DNA of 45,178 bases from a virus. Shown here piece after piece: positions 23,803 to 31,526 of the stretch. The stretch's first letter is position 1. Each line of letters begins with the position of its first letter. Below the pieces are notes generated by a model. That model did no database searches. It was not told the origin of the DNA and saw nothing but the letters and a program-made list of their open reading frames with translations. The stretch spans positions 1-45,178 of the IMG/VR virus record IMGVR_UViG_3300033004_000004. One strand, 5' to 3'. Both the position numbers and the translations under genes were made by a program.

Positions 23803-25119
23803 ATGAACGCTCAGTATGAAACCATCACAGAAAACTACGCACCGGCAGCGCAAAGCGGCTTCACGCCGACGCCAGAGCAAAGGCTGGCAATCGACGCAAT
23901 CGTTGAATTCGTCTCAGCACCCACAACCGAAAGCTGGTACTTCTGCTTCGTTGGCTACGCGGGCACCGGCAAGACAAGCTGCATGCGTGAAGTTGTTGCG
24001 CGCTTTAGCTCATCGCGCACGAAGTTTGCTTATACGGCTCCGACGAACAAAGCGGCAAAAGTTCTGAAGGCCATGACTGGAGAGGCCTCGACCATTTACA
24101 GTCTGTTGGGCCTTCGCGTGGACAAGAATGGGGAAACCAAGCGGGTGGTTGGTGGAAAGACCATCGACTTGAGCGACCTCGACGTGATCGTGGTTGATGA
24201 AGCCTCAATGGTGAACGCGCACCTGTTCGGGATTCTCAACGATGTGGCAGCGAAGTGGGGATTGCGTGTTGTGTTCATGGGCGACCTCGCACAGCTTCCC
24301 CCCGTGGGTGAATCCGCGTCCTATGCCCTCACCGGTGGCGATGGTGCGCGCCTCTCCCGCGTCATGCGCCATGACAACCAAATCCTCTCACTCGCCACTC
24401 GAATCCGCGAGGTGATCGAACATCCTGCCCCGTCAATCCAGATCCGCTCAGACAACGATGGCCAGCAAGGTGTCTGGAAAATGACCAAGTTCGAGTTCAA
24501 AAAGTCGATTTTCGATGCTGCGCAGCATGGGGAGTTTGCTGATGGCGCAAAATCGAAGGTCATTTCGTGGCGTAACAAGCTGGTGAATGAGTACAACAAC
24601 ATCATCAGGGCCGCGATCTTTGGTGCGGAGGCTGTTCCTGGGTACTTTTTGCCGGGCGATCGGATTGTGGCAGGTGCGCCGTGCGAGCGCGGGGACGAAC
24701 TGCTCATGACCACGGATGAGGAGGCGATTGTCGAGTCGATTGCCGTGACCGTGCACCCGTTCGAACCCAAGTACAAGGCCATTGAACTGAAGTGTGTGAC
24801 CGAAAGCAACAGGATCGCTCGGCTGTTGGTTATTCATCCTGAGTCCCTTGAGGAATCCAACCGCGATGCTGAAGGGTTGGCGCACGAGGCTCGCGGCAAC
24901 AGTCGGTCGTGGAAGCGGTTCTGGGAGCACAAGGAACTCTTTCATGACGTCCGATATGCGTATGCAATCACCGCACATCGCTCCCAAGGCTCCACTTATG
25001 AGCAAGTGTGGGTCGATGCCTCCGACATTCTGTTCAATCGCAACCGCAAAGAGGCCTTCCAGTGCCTCTACGTGGCCTCGACGCGTCCCACGACAAAACT
25101 GATGCTCGCATTAGGTTAA
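23803..25119 (+). CDS. Dda-like SF1B DNA helicase, 438 aa
   Basis: A superfamily 1B helicase. Motif I (Walker A) is FVGYAGTGKTSCMR (about residues 49-62); motif Ia is APTNKAAKVL; motif II is DVIVVDEASM (about residues 128-137); motif III is VFMGDLAQLPPVGE (about residues 158-171); the C-terminal motif VI region is AITAHRSQGSTYEQVWVD (about residues 382-399). This set is typical of T4 Dda/RecD2 relatives that move 5'-3' and help start replication. ATG at 23803 is preferred over an in-frame upstream start because it follows AGGA and lies past the previous gene. Confidence 0.92.
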   Translation: MNAQYETITENYAPAAQSGFTPTPEQRLAIDAIVEFVSAPTTESWYFCFVGYAGTGKTSCMREVVARFSSSRTKFAYTAPTNKAAKVLKAMTGEASTIYSLLGLRVDKNGETKRVVGGKTIDLSDLDVIVVDEASMVNAHLFGILNDVAAKWGLRVVFMGDLAQLPPVGESASYALTGGDGARLSRVMRHDNQILSLATRIREVIEHPAPSIQIRSDNDGQQGVWKMTKFEFKKSIFDAAQHGEFADGAKSKVISWRNKLVNEYNNIIRAAIFGAEAVPGYFLPGDRIVAGAPCERGDELLMTTDEEAIVESIAVTVHPFEPKYKAIELKCVTESNRIARLLVIHPESLEESNRDAEGLAHEARGNSRSWKRFWEHKELFHDVRYAYAITAHRSQGSTYEQVWVDASDILFNRNRKEAFQCLYVASTRPTTKLMLALG

Positions 25120-25151
25120 CTTGCTCGACAACGGCTGTTTTTAGGTGCATT

Positions 25152-25187
25152 ATTGACCGCAGTTAATAATTATTAATAGCGGTCAAT
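25152..25187. repeat. Dispersed 40-bp palindrome, copy 7
   Basis: ATTGACCGC, perfect core TTAATAATTATTAA, GCGGTCAAT: both arms are intact. It ends 4 bases before the AGGAG ribosome site of the next gene, so it must be in that mRNA's leader if transcription starts upstream. Confidence 0.94.
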
Positions 25188-25201
25188 TTTAGGAGAATCC
25201 A

Positions 25202-25414
25202 GTGTCCGACATCATCCACACCCAAATCATGGAATGGCGCCAAAAATCCCTCGACGGAACCATCACCCCGGAGGAAATGAAGCAGGCAATCGCAGCAATC
25301 CGCAAGGAGCGTGCGGAGATTGAATCCGCTCCGAGGGCAAAAACCACACGCACGCCGAAGGCAAAGGCTGCACCTGTTAACTCCGATGACCTGCTGAAGG
25401 AACTCGGGCTGTAA
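25202..25414 (+). CDS. Small early protein with DDLL C-terminal tail, 70 aa, GTG start
   Basis: A GTG start with AGGAG at proper distance. An N-terminal short helical part (IIHTQIMEWRQKSLDGTITP) and KQAIAAIRKERAEIE helix are followed by a basic linker (KTTRTPKAKAAP) and the end VNSDDLLKELGL. The end matches the VNTDELLGELG and IDTDSLLEELA motifs of the 20132 and 21763 products, preceded in two of the three by Ala/Lys-rich linkers. A flexible docking peptide is inferred. Confidence 0.75.
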   Translation: MSDIIHTQIMEWRQKSLDGTITPEEMKQAIAAIRKERAEIESAPRAKTTRTPKAKAAPVNSDDLLKELGL

Positions 25415-25447
25415 TTGCAACATCACCCACAACCAAGTGAGGTTCAA

Positions 25448-25753
25448 ATGAAAGTCACCCAGGAAATGTTCATCTGCATGTTCGAGGAGCGGGTTATCGA
25501 TCCTGACACGCATAAACTCAAAACCAATATCCGCTTCTCTGCACACGAATACGACATGTCAGGTATGGACGGTTGGACGATGCTCGACAATCAACGCCAC
25601 ACTGTCACTTTCTACGTGCCGGATGACGTCGATTTCCGTGCTTGCCGTGTTAAAGCCATCAAAGCCGAAATCGAAAAGACTCGTGCCGATTTTCAAAAGC
25701 GTCTGACCGAGCTGCAAGAGCAGTACAACAACCTGCTGGCTATTGAGGGGTGA
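25448..25753 (+). CDS. Early protein, 101 aa, unknown function
   Basis: Starts MKVTQEMFICMFEERVIDPD; the C-terminal third is a coiled-coil helix (KAEIEKTRADFQKRLTELQE). The middle is beta-rich. GTGAGG precedes the ATG. No family is recognised; an oligomeric small protein is likely. Confidence 0.65.
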   Translation: MKVTQEMFICMFEERVIDPDTHKLKTNIRFSAHEYDMSGMDGWTMLDNQRHTVTFYVPDDVDFRACRVKAIKAEIEKTRADFQKRLTELQEQYNNLLAIEG

Positions 25754-25760
25754 GGAGATC

Positions 25761-26627
25761 ATGACAAGCCAACAGAAGCAAACGAGCGTAGTGCAGGCCG
25801 CCGATAAGAGCCGCGCTGATGCGCTGACGGATGAGCAGATCGACAAGATCGCCGACGAGGCGATCAAGCGCGTTGCAGGAGAACGTATCAGCTACGGGCA
25901 GGCTCGCAGATTCGCCCGTGCGATCCTCGCCGCCGCCCCCACGCCTCCCGCAGATGCAGCGGCAGGAAGGTTGCGGGACGGAACGCCGCTCGACAAGTCG
26001 GTCGTTCACCGGTTGGCGGTGCAGATGGGGATCATCCCCGCAGATGCAGCGGCAGCGCCGGGTGACGAGCGGGCGGTCGAAGAAGCCGGGGCGCCGACCG
26101 GCATCTATGATGGTGATACCCCGGAGAGCCGGGCTGCGTTCCGTGATTACGACCGTCGAGAACTGGTGCGAACGCGAAGCAAATGGCAAGTCTGGCGTGA
26201 TGCATGCGCATGGCAAGCCAGCGCGGCAGTGTCGCAGCCCGCAGCGCCGGCAGACGAGCGGGCGGCGCTCGCGATCGGCGGTTACTTCGTCTACGACCCG
26301 GCTGGAAATTACTTCGAGCGCTTTGACACCGACACTGAGCGCGACGCGGCACACCACGATGCGATCAACGAATACCGTCGCGGGGCGCAATACGATCAAG
26401 AATGGTCGGAGGATGTTGAGCAAATCATTTCCGGCATCGTTACGCACACGACGGGAGAACTGAAGGTTGATGAAGACTGTTACGACTATGCGCCCCGCGC
26501 GGCAGCATCTCAGCCCGAAACGAAACCGACCGAAGCTGAAATTCTCGACCTGATCTACGAATGCAATCTCGGCGGGGCTACTGAGCAGCAGGCTATGGAT
26601 TTCGCTAACCGACTTCTCAATTTCTGA
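25761..26627 (+). CDS. Ala/Pro/Asp-rich accessory protein, 288 aa
   Basis: A mosaic protein: helical start (ADALTDEQIDKIADEAIKRV), then Ala/Pro-rich linkers (AAAPTPPADAAAGR, PADAAAAPGDE, SQPAAPADERAA) separating short conserved-looking blocks such as IGGYFVYDPAGNYFERFDTD and AEILDLIYECNLGG. The Pro/Ala-Asp-Glu-Arg spacers are characteristic of accessory genes I associate with Burkholderia-group phages. An 18-base direct repeat occurs at 25949-25966 and 26039-26056. GC is higher than in flanking replication genes. Function unknown; probably non-essential. Confidence 0.7.
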   Translation: MTSQQKQTSVVQAADKSRADALTDEQIDKIADEAIKRVAGERISYGQARRFARAILAAAPTPPADAAAGRLRDGTPLDKSVVHRLAVQMGIIPADAAAAPGDERAVEEAGAPTGIYDGDTPESRAAFRDYDRRELVRTRSKWQVWRDACAWQASAAVSQPAAPADERAALAIGGYFVYDPAGNYFERFDTDTERDAAHHDAINEYRRGAQYDQEWSEDVEQIISGIVTHTTGELKVDEDCYDYAPRAAASQPETKPTEAEILDLIYECNLGGATEQQAMDFANRLLNF

Positions 26628-26635
26628 GGTTCTTC

Positions 26636-27052
26636 ATGGACATTTTTACTTTGCTGGACGCCGCCGCTGAGTGCATGTCACCGGATCAGTATGAAGCCCT
26701 TCAAAACGTGCTCACGAGTGATGGGGTAGTAGCCGACAAAAGCACACCGGGAGATAGGCTGGCGCGATGCATTGCAAAACGTATGGCATCGCAGCCCGCA
26801 GCGGCAGCGGGGCAAGAGGCGGTGCATTTCGGCGAATCAGACCTCGGTCGCGCCGTTCGCTTGGTTCGTGGATCGGCAACGCCGCCAACGCAGAAGGTTG
26901 CGTTCGCCGCCCCGGCCACGCAGCCCGCCACTCTGGCGCTGACGGATGCGCAGCGGCGCGCGATCCACTCAGGAAGTGCTGCGTTGAAGCGTCTGGGCTG
27001 GACTGACCCGGCGGGCGTGCTGGACGCCCTTCTCAACGGAGCCAAGCAATGA
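26636..27052 (+). CDS. Ala-rich accessory protein, 138 aa
   Basis: Starts MDIFTLLDAAAECMSPDQYE; the middle contains the same style of Pro/Ala/Gln linkers as its neighbour (SQPAAAAGQEA, ATQPATLAL), and the end SAALKRLGWTDPAGVLDALL is helical. It overlaps the next gene by 4 bases (ATGA). Same high-GC block; no function known. Confidence 0.65.
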   Translation: MDIFTLLDAAAECMSPDQYEALQNVLTSDGVVADKSTPGDRLARCIAKRMASQPAAAAGQEAVHFGESDLGRAVRLVRGSATPPTQKVAFAAPATQPATLALTDAQRRAIHSGSAALKRLGWTDPAGVLDALLNGAKQ

Positions 27053-27264
27053 CGCCGCTCGAAGTGAGGCTGTACACGGCCCTGAAACTGATCGCGAAGG
27101 CATACCAGACGCCCGCGCAGATTCGTCGCAACAGCGAGAAGCAATTCGGACTTCCCTACGAGGAAGCGCTCGAATACGCCTACGAAAACATCCAGCAGGA
27201 GGCACGCAACGCCATCAAGGGAGTCCGTGTGTCGAAAACCAACGGAGCCAACCATGACGATTAA
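27049..27264 (+). CDS. Accessory protein, 71 aa
   Basis: A helical basic protein starting MTPLEVRLYTALKLIAKAYQ and continuing with SEKQFGLPYEEALEYAYENI. Its start overlaps the previous stop and its end overlaps the next start. The 'LYTALK.I....T' start recurs in small phage proteins from this type of accessory block. No enzymatic motif. Confidence 0.65.
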   Translation: MTPLEVRLYTALKLIAKAYQTPAQIRRNSEKQFGLPYEEALEYAYENIQQEARNAIKGVRVSKTNGANHDD

Positions 27265-27610
27265 CAACGTGCTGACTCCTGAGCGCATCCTCTATTTCGC
27301 GCACCGCATCGCCCGCGCCGGATTAGATGAACGCCGCGCGCTCGTGCACGCCATCGAGCGCGAAATTCTCGCCGCGCAGCAGGTAACGGATACCGCCCGG
27401 CTCGACTGGCTGCGGGAAGAATGCTGCGACCTGCGATCCGTTTCCGTTCCGACCGGTGGCGACGATTACGACGTTCACTGGGTCGTCATCCAACATCATA
27501 TGGATGCGCCACACGAACGCGAGATCGGCCGAGGATTTTCCGACGACCCGCGAGATGCCATCGACGCTGCCCGCGCCCGCTCCACCAACCGGAACAAAGG
27601 CTCCGACTAG
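27254..27610 (+). CDS. Accessory protein, 118 aa
   Basis: ATG at 27254 overlaps the previous gene by 11 bases. The N-terminal helical part (LTPERILYFAHRIARAGLDE) and DTARLDWLREECCDLRSVSV (about residues 40-59) precede an end with FSDDPRDAIDAARA. The 'TD..RLDWL' motif and 'R.AIDAA' ending are widespread in phage accessory proteins of unknown function. Part of the GC-rich block. Confidence 0.7.
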   Translation: MTINNVLTPERILYFAHRIARAGLDERRALVHAIEREILAAQQVTDTARLDWLREECCDLRSVSVPTGGDDYDVHWVVIQHHMDAPHEREIGRGFSDDPRDAIDAARARSTNRNKGSD

Positions 27611-27611
27611 C

Positions 27612-28007
27612 ATGCCAGCCTCATTCAACCCACACCGGGAGTCCAGCCACAAGCACTACCACCGCATCAAGCGGACACTCCTGAAGCACACGGACGGCCT
27701 CACTGCCAGGGAATTCGAACGACTTCTTGAACTCTCCAGGGCAACGGTCAACCATTCACTCACATTCCTCACCAAAGTGGGGGCAGTTTTTCGCAAGAAA
27801 ATCCCCACACAAAACGGAGGGAAACGCAAACCTTGGCTGTACACCTGGAACACTGGATTCGATTTGGGTAGTCTCCCATGCGAATCAAAACCTGCTCCAC
27901 ACAACAAGGGCAAGAAGAAGGAGACACACGTTCCTGACGACGAGCCATTCCGCATCCCTAATCGCGATCCACTCACATCAGCGCTATTTGGAGGCTCACA
28001 CAAATGA
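27612..28007 (+). CDS. Winged-helix-like DNA-binding protein, 131 aa
   Basis: Residues about 15-65 have a winged helix-turn-helix pattern: RIKRTLLKHTDGLTAREFER, then LSRATVNHSLTFLTKVGAVF (recognition helix and wing). The C-terminal half is basic and Pro-rich. ATG at 27612 (the first base after the preceding stop TAGC) is preferred over a long upstream extension that would overlap the previous gene. It may regulate the following recombination genes. Its stop overlaps the next ATG. Confidence 0.65.
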   Translation: MPASFNPHRESSHKHYHRIKRTLLKHTDGLTAREFERLLELSRATVNHSLTFLTKVGAVFRKKIPTQNGGKRKPWLYTWNTGFDLGSLPCESKPAPHNKGKKKETHVPDDEPFRIPNRDPLTSALFGGSHK

Positions 28008-29050
28008 CCACTCAGCATCGTCCGTTTTTCCCCCCGACTATTGACAGCACTCTGCTTGCTGCATTCCGCTCGTGCCGTCAGAAATTTTTCCGCAGCTATG
28101 TTCAGCACTGGAAGCCTGAAGCCAAGTCCGTGCACCTCATTGCTGGCGGGGCATTCGCCTCAGGCATCGAAGCCGCCCGCGACGCCTTCTACGTGCAGGG
28201 GCAATCCGCAGAGGATGCGGAAGCTGCTGGCCTCGCAGCCCTCATCAAACACTATGGGGATTTTGATTGCCCTGCAGACTCCGCCAAGAGCCTTGAGCGC
28301 ATGATTGGGGCGCTGGAGTTCTACTTCTTCCACTACCCCTTGGGCGGTGATGGGGCGACCCCTATTGCCCTCCCCGGCGGTGGGCGTGGCATCGAGTTCT
28401 CATTCGCGGAACCTCTCGCCATCGCCCACCCGATCACGGGCGATCCGATCCTCTACACCGGGCGCTCCGATATGGTCGCGGAGCGCTACGGCACGGGTAT
28501 CGGGGTGTATGACGAAAAGACCACCAGCGCACTCGGCCCGACATGGCCCCGGCAATGGGAAATGCGTTCGCAATTCACTGGCTACATTTGGGCACTCCGT
28601 CAGCAGGGGATCAAAGCCTCCGGTGCAATCGTACGTGGTGTCGCAATCCTCAAGACCATGTACAACACTATGGAATGCCCGACCTACCGCACCGACTACG
28701 AGATTGATTTGTGGGAGAAGCAAACCCTGCGGGATATTCAGCAAATGATTGATTGCTGGAAGGAAGGCTGGTGGGACTACTCTCTGGACAATGCTTGCAC
28801 GGAATACGGGGGGTGTTCGTTTGTTCCTGTGTGCAAATCCTCGAACCCTGACGAATGGCTCCCCGCCAAATTCACTCAGCGCGTTTGGGATCCTTTAGCA
28901 CGGCGGGAACTCAGCGTCGCGGAATACGAGGAGCATTGGGGGCATGTGCGGGATGCTGGTGATGAGCCTGCCCCTGGATTGAAGCAGTACGGTGACATCA
29001 ACGGCGCGTCGCTCGGTGCGGAAATCAGTGATCTTTTGAAGGGGAAGTAA
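28004..29050 (+). CDS. Cas4/RecB-like PD-(D/E)XK nuclease with Fe-S cysteines, 348 aa
   Basis: A single-strand exonuclease-like protein. Residues about 12-30 hold STLLAAFRSCRQKFFRSYVQ, the usual start with its first cluster Cys. The nuclease core shows a Glu/Ala helix, GRSDMVAERYGTGIGVYDEK (about residues 157-176) with the D...ExK catalytic set, and Gln residues in WEMRSQFTGYIWALRQQ. Three more Cys lie in ACTEYGGCSFVPVC (about residues 264-277), completing the four-Cys pattern of Cas4/AddB-type [4Fe-4S] nucleases. It pairs with a Sak4-like ATPase and a putative ssDNA-binding protein as a recombination set. Confidence 0.88.
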   Translation: MTTQHRPFFPPTIDSTLLAAFRSCRQKFFRSYVQHWKPEAKSVHLIAGGAFASGIEAARDAFYVQGQSAEDAEAAGLAALIKHYGDFDCPADSAKSLERMIGALEFYFFHYPLGGDGATPIALPGGGRGIEFSFAEPLAIAHPITGDPILYTGRSDMVAERYGTGIGVYDEKTTSALGPTWPRQWEMRSQFTGYIWALRQQGIKASGAIVRGVAILKTMYNTMECPTYRTDYEIDLWEKQTLRDIQQMIDCWKEGWWDYSLDNACTEYGGCSFVPVCKSSNPDEWLPAKFTQRVWDPLARRELSVAEYEEHWGHVRDAGDEPAPGLKQYGDINGASLGAEISDLLKGK

Positions 29051-29051
29051 A

Positions 29052-29303
29052 ATGGCAGAGCAGAAAGTAAAAGCAGCAGAGCAGGACGATGGCAAGCTGA
29101 AGTTCATTGCGGTTTGTGTGTCTGACGAACACGGCTTGATCGGGCTCTCTAACGACGGTCGCGTGATGGCCTACTTCTGGCCCGAGGAGCCGACTGAACG
29201 TGCAGGTGTCCTGTTCGACGGCACTACCGGCGGGTGGGAAGAACTCCCGCGTGGCGATCGTGAAGGCAACTTGACCGTCCGGCACCCCATGAAACGCGGT
29301 TAA
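29052..29303 (+). CDS. Small protein in recombination unit, 83 aa
   Basis: A compact beta-rich protein with KLKFIAVCVSDEHGLIGLSN and VMAYFWPEEPTERAG. The start follows the preceding gene by one base. Similar small proteins with 'G.iGLs.dG.v..Y' patterns occur in phages and may be seven-bladed repeats or simple beta barrels; here too short to assign. Confidence 0.6.
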   Translation: MAEQKVKAAEQDDGKLKFIAVCVSDEHGLIGLSNDGRVMAYFWPEEPTERAGVLFDGTTGGWEELPRGDREGNLTVRHPMKRG

Positions 29304-29310
29304 AACTGAG

Positions 29311-29338
29311 TTGACAGCATTGAGGAGTGTGGTACGCT
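29311..29338 (+). promoter_or_regulatory. Candidate promoter ahead of the Sak4-like gene
   Basis: TTGACA, 16 bases, TACGCT. Good -35, moderate -10. It would start transcription near 29345 for the 112-aa protein and the Sak4-like ATPase. Confidence 0.45.
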
Positions 29339-29368
29339 CCCCTCATCACACCACAACAGGCTCGCATC

Positions 29369-29707
29369 ATGTTCACACGGCATTTTCACGTTGAAGGGAA
29401 GTATTTGGGCAGCAGGGAGGAGGGGCTGCAGTACATTCACGGGGAACTACACCAGCCTCAGCACTACGCTTACTTCTGCCCGGAGTGTGGGGATACGTGG
29501 GCGCGTCTGCCTGTTGATGGTGTGACCACCCCGAATTGGTGGAGAATCATGGGTGGAAATTGCAGGAAGCACCCTGGCCCGTCGAGGTTTACCGTTCCAG
29601 GCAGTTTGCTGCTGTCATGGGACGAGAAGTTTGGTGAGAACCTGCCTGATGGTGTAATCAGGTGGGAATTTGAACGGCACTTAGCTATTTTGAAGGAATC
29701 AGCATGA
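29369..29707 (+). CDS. Small Cys-containing protein, 112 aa
   Basis: Starts MFTRHFHVEGKYLGSREEGL. It has CPEC (about residues 37-40) and a later Cys with His (NCRKHPG, about residues 64-70), a possible zinc site, and a typical alpha/beta end. Its stop overlaps the start of the Sak4-like gene (ATGA). It may be a DNA- or protein-binding accessory; no family is recognised. Confidence 0.65.
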   Translation: MFTRHFHVEGKYLGSREEGLQYIHGELHQPQHYAYFCPECGDTWARLPVDGVTTPNWWRIMGGNCRKHPGPSRFTVPGSLLLSWDEKFGENLPDGVIRWEFERHLAILKESA

Positions 29708-30546
29708 CCGAACAGCAAAAAACCAGCTCCCTTCCCGGTGTCAACGTCCTGCTCATGGGGCCAGCCGGTACGGGCAAAACCCACGCAATCGGCACGATGG
29801 TCGATGCAGGTGTCGAGGTGTTCTATTTGGCCCTCGAACCTGGCCTCGAATCTCTTTTGGGTTACTGGACGGACAAGGGAAAACCCATCCCCGACAACCT
29901 GCATTGGCACGTTCTCGAAGCCCCGAAGGCCAGCTTTCTTGACCTGATGGACAGCGCCAAAAAGATCAACACGATGGCGCTCGACACTCTGGCCAAGATG
30001 CAAGATCCGAACCGCTCAAAGCACAACCAATTCATCCAAATGCTGGAGGTGTTGAATGACTTCCCTGATGACCGTACTGGGCAAAAGTTTGGATGCGTGG
30101 ATACTTGGACTCCTTCGCGCGCCCTTGTTGTCGACGGAATGGCCGGCCTCGCCCGTGCCGCCATGTCCCTTGTCATCGGGGGTAAACCCGTCAAAAACCA
30201 ATCCGACTGGGGGATTGCGCAAGACCAGATCGAGAAAATTGTCAGGATGTGGACGGATAACTGCAAATGCCACTTCGTCCTTATTGCGCACGTCGAGCGT
30301 GAACAAGACGCGATTCTGGGAGGTATCAAGCTCATGGTCAGCACACTCGGCAAGGCCCTCGCACCGAAACTTCCGCCCATGTTTAGCGATGTCATCCTCA
30401 CGGTACGCGAGGGCGCGAAGTTTACTTGGGACACTGGTAACGGGCAGGCCGATGTGAAGACCCGGAATTTGGCGATCCAAGCAGGCCTGTCTCCGGACTT
30501 CGGGCCGATTATCAACAAGTGGAAATCTCGTGGGGGTGCATTGTGA
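29704..30546 (+). CDS. Sak4-like RecA-fold ATPase, 280 aa
   Basis: Walker A is LLMGPAGTGKTHAIGTM (about residues 16-32), followed by VEVFYLALEPGLESLL, and a Walker B-like strand ALVVDGMAGLARAAMS (about residues 140-155). The HFVLIAHVEREQDAILGG segment (about residues 197-214) with its conserved His resembles the RecA-like AAA family (phage Sak4-type single-strand annealing/recombinase proteins). The C-terminal FGPIINKWKSRGG is also typical. It is flanked by the Cas4-like nuclease and the putative ssDNA-binding protein. Confidence 0.85.
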   Translation: MTEQQKTSSLPGVNVLLMGPAGTGKTHAIGTMVDAGVEVFYLALEPGLESLLGYWTDKGKPIPDNLHWHVLEAPKASFLDLMDSAKKINTMALDTLAKMQDPNRSKHNQFIQMLEVLNDFPDDRTGQKFGCVDTWTPSRALVVDGMAGLARAAMSLVIGGKPVKNQSDWGIAQDQIEKIVRMWTDNCKCHFVLIAHVEREQDAILGGIKLMVSTLGKALAPKLPPMFSDVILTVREGAKFTWDTGNGQADVKTRNLAIQAGLSPDFGPIINKWKSRGGAL

Positions 30547-30698
30547 CCGTAGGTGAACTGAAAACCCTGCTGGATGAATTCCCGGATGCCCTGCCTGTTT
30601 ATATCAAATGGGAGGGCAGGGCAGTGCAGCTCGAAACACGGGATCTGCAGCAATGCGAAGCTCGACATCATTTACCAGAACGGTTGGAGGTGAACTGA
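30543..30698 (+). CDS. Small phage protein, 51 aa, GTG start
   Basis: A GTG start inside the previous gene's end (GTGA overlap). The start MTVGELKTLLDEFPDALPVY resembles a widespread small phage family ('tv.eLi..L..fP.d.pV'). The stop overlaps the next start (TGATG). The family's function is unknown. Confidence 0.6.
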   Translation: MTVGELKTLLDEFPDALPVYIKWEGRAVQLETRDLQQCEARHHLPERLEVN

Positions 30699-30823
30699 TG
30701 GGAGATACTTTTCGAGTAATGATGGTAGTGTGCGCCGTTGCGGTGATGTTGCTCATCTTGGCTCCTCTCTGGATTCCTCTCGTATTCGCATGGATTGGTC
30801 TTGTGGCCTTCCTTTCCCAATAA
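30698..30823 (+). CDS. Small membrane protein, 41 aa
   Basis: Hydrophobic over nearly its full length (VMMVVCAVAVMLLILAPLWI, then PLVFAWIGLVAFL), so one long or two short membrane spans separated by a Pro. ATG overlaps the previous stop; GGAGG ribosome site. It could affect the host membrane early in infection; not a classical holin place. Confidence 0.6.
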   Translation: MGDTFRVMMVVCAVAVMLLILAPLWIPLVFAWIGLVAFLSQ

Positions 30824-30860
30824 TTGCCCGCTATTAATAATTATTAATCGCGGTCATTAA
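30822..30860. repeat. Dispersed 40-bp palindrome, copy 8
   Basis: AATTGCCCGC, perfect core TTAATAATTATTAA, GCGGTCATTAA. It begins at the stop codon of the membrane-protein gene. Confidence 0.92.
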
Positions 30861-30879
30861 AAAACTTCACAAAACCCTG

Positions 30880-30908
30880 TTGCACCCTTAGCACCTAGCC
30901 TCCACAAT
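30880..30908 (+). promoter_or_regulatory. Candidate promoter ahead of the ssDNA-binding-like gene
   Basis: TTGCAC, 17 bases, CACAAT. Similar in layout to the element at 22682-22710. Weak -10, but it lies right after palindrome copy 8 and before a strongly codon-biased gene. Confidence 0.4.
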
Positions 30909-30980
30909 GCACTCACTCCACAACGGTTGTGGAGGCTACCCAAACCACTCACTCATCAACCTGAACCAAGAAAACACATC

Positions 30981-31436
30981 ATGTCCTTCGACGCAGATTC
31001 GTTCCTCAACTCCTCCCTCACCGGCGCAAACTCCACGAAGGTCATCCCGTGCCCGGAAGGTGACTACCAGGGCATCATCAGCAAACTCTCGGCTCGTCAA
31101 TGGCAATCCAAGGACGGCACCAAAACCGGTGTTGCCCTCGACGTGACGTGGCTCGTAGAAGATGCTGGCGCCAAGGCTGCAACCAACCGCGAAGAAGTCT
31201 CCGTCCGTCAGGGCATCATGCTCGACCTCGACCACACCGGTGGTCTGGACATGAGCGAAGGCAAGAACATCGGCCTGGGCCGTCTGCGTGAAGCTGTCGG
31301 CAAGAACAATCCGGATGAGCAGTTCTCGTTCGCCATGCTGCAGGGCCTGATGGCGAAGATCAAGGTCGGGCATCGCCCGAACCCGAATGACCCGGAAGTG
31401 GTGTATGCCGAGGTCAACGCGGTGACGAAGCTGTAA
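30981..31436 (+). CDS. Putative ssDNA-binding protein (DUF669-like), 151 aa
   Basis: Starts MSFDADSFLNSSLTGANSTK; a beta-rich core (EGDYQGIISKLSARQWQSKD, ALDVTWLVEDA) followed by a helical segment (GRLREAVGKNNPDEQFSFAM) and a final strand region (KVGHRPNPNDPEVVYAEVNA). The layout 'pG.Y.a.i....r......G....l.v.w.v' is that of small phage proteins encoded with Sak4-type recombinases and thought to bind ssDNA. Codon use is optimized, suggesting abundance. ATG at 30981 is chosen; the upstream in-frame extension is poor. Confidence 0.7.
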   Translation: MSFDADSFLNSSLTGANSTKVIPCPEGDYQGIISKLSARQWQSKDGTKTGVALDVTWLVEDAGAKAATNREEVSVRQGIMLDLDHTGGLDMSEGKNIGLGRLREAVGKNNPDEQFSFAMLQGLMAKIKVGHRPNPNDPEVVYAEVNAVTKL

Positions 31437-31526
31437 TCAGCAGTATTCAGTACCCTCAGCAACAGCCGCCCCTCGTGACGACTGTTGCGGAGAATGAAGG
31501 ACCGCTAATCAGCATAGGAGCCTCAA

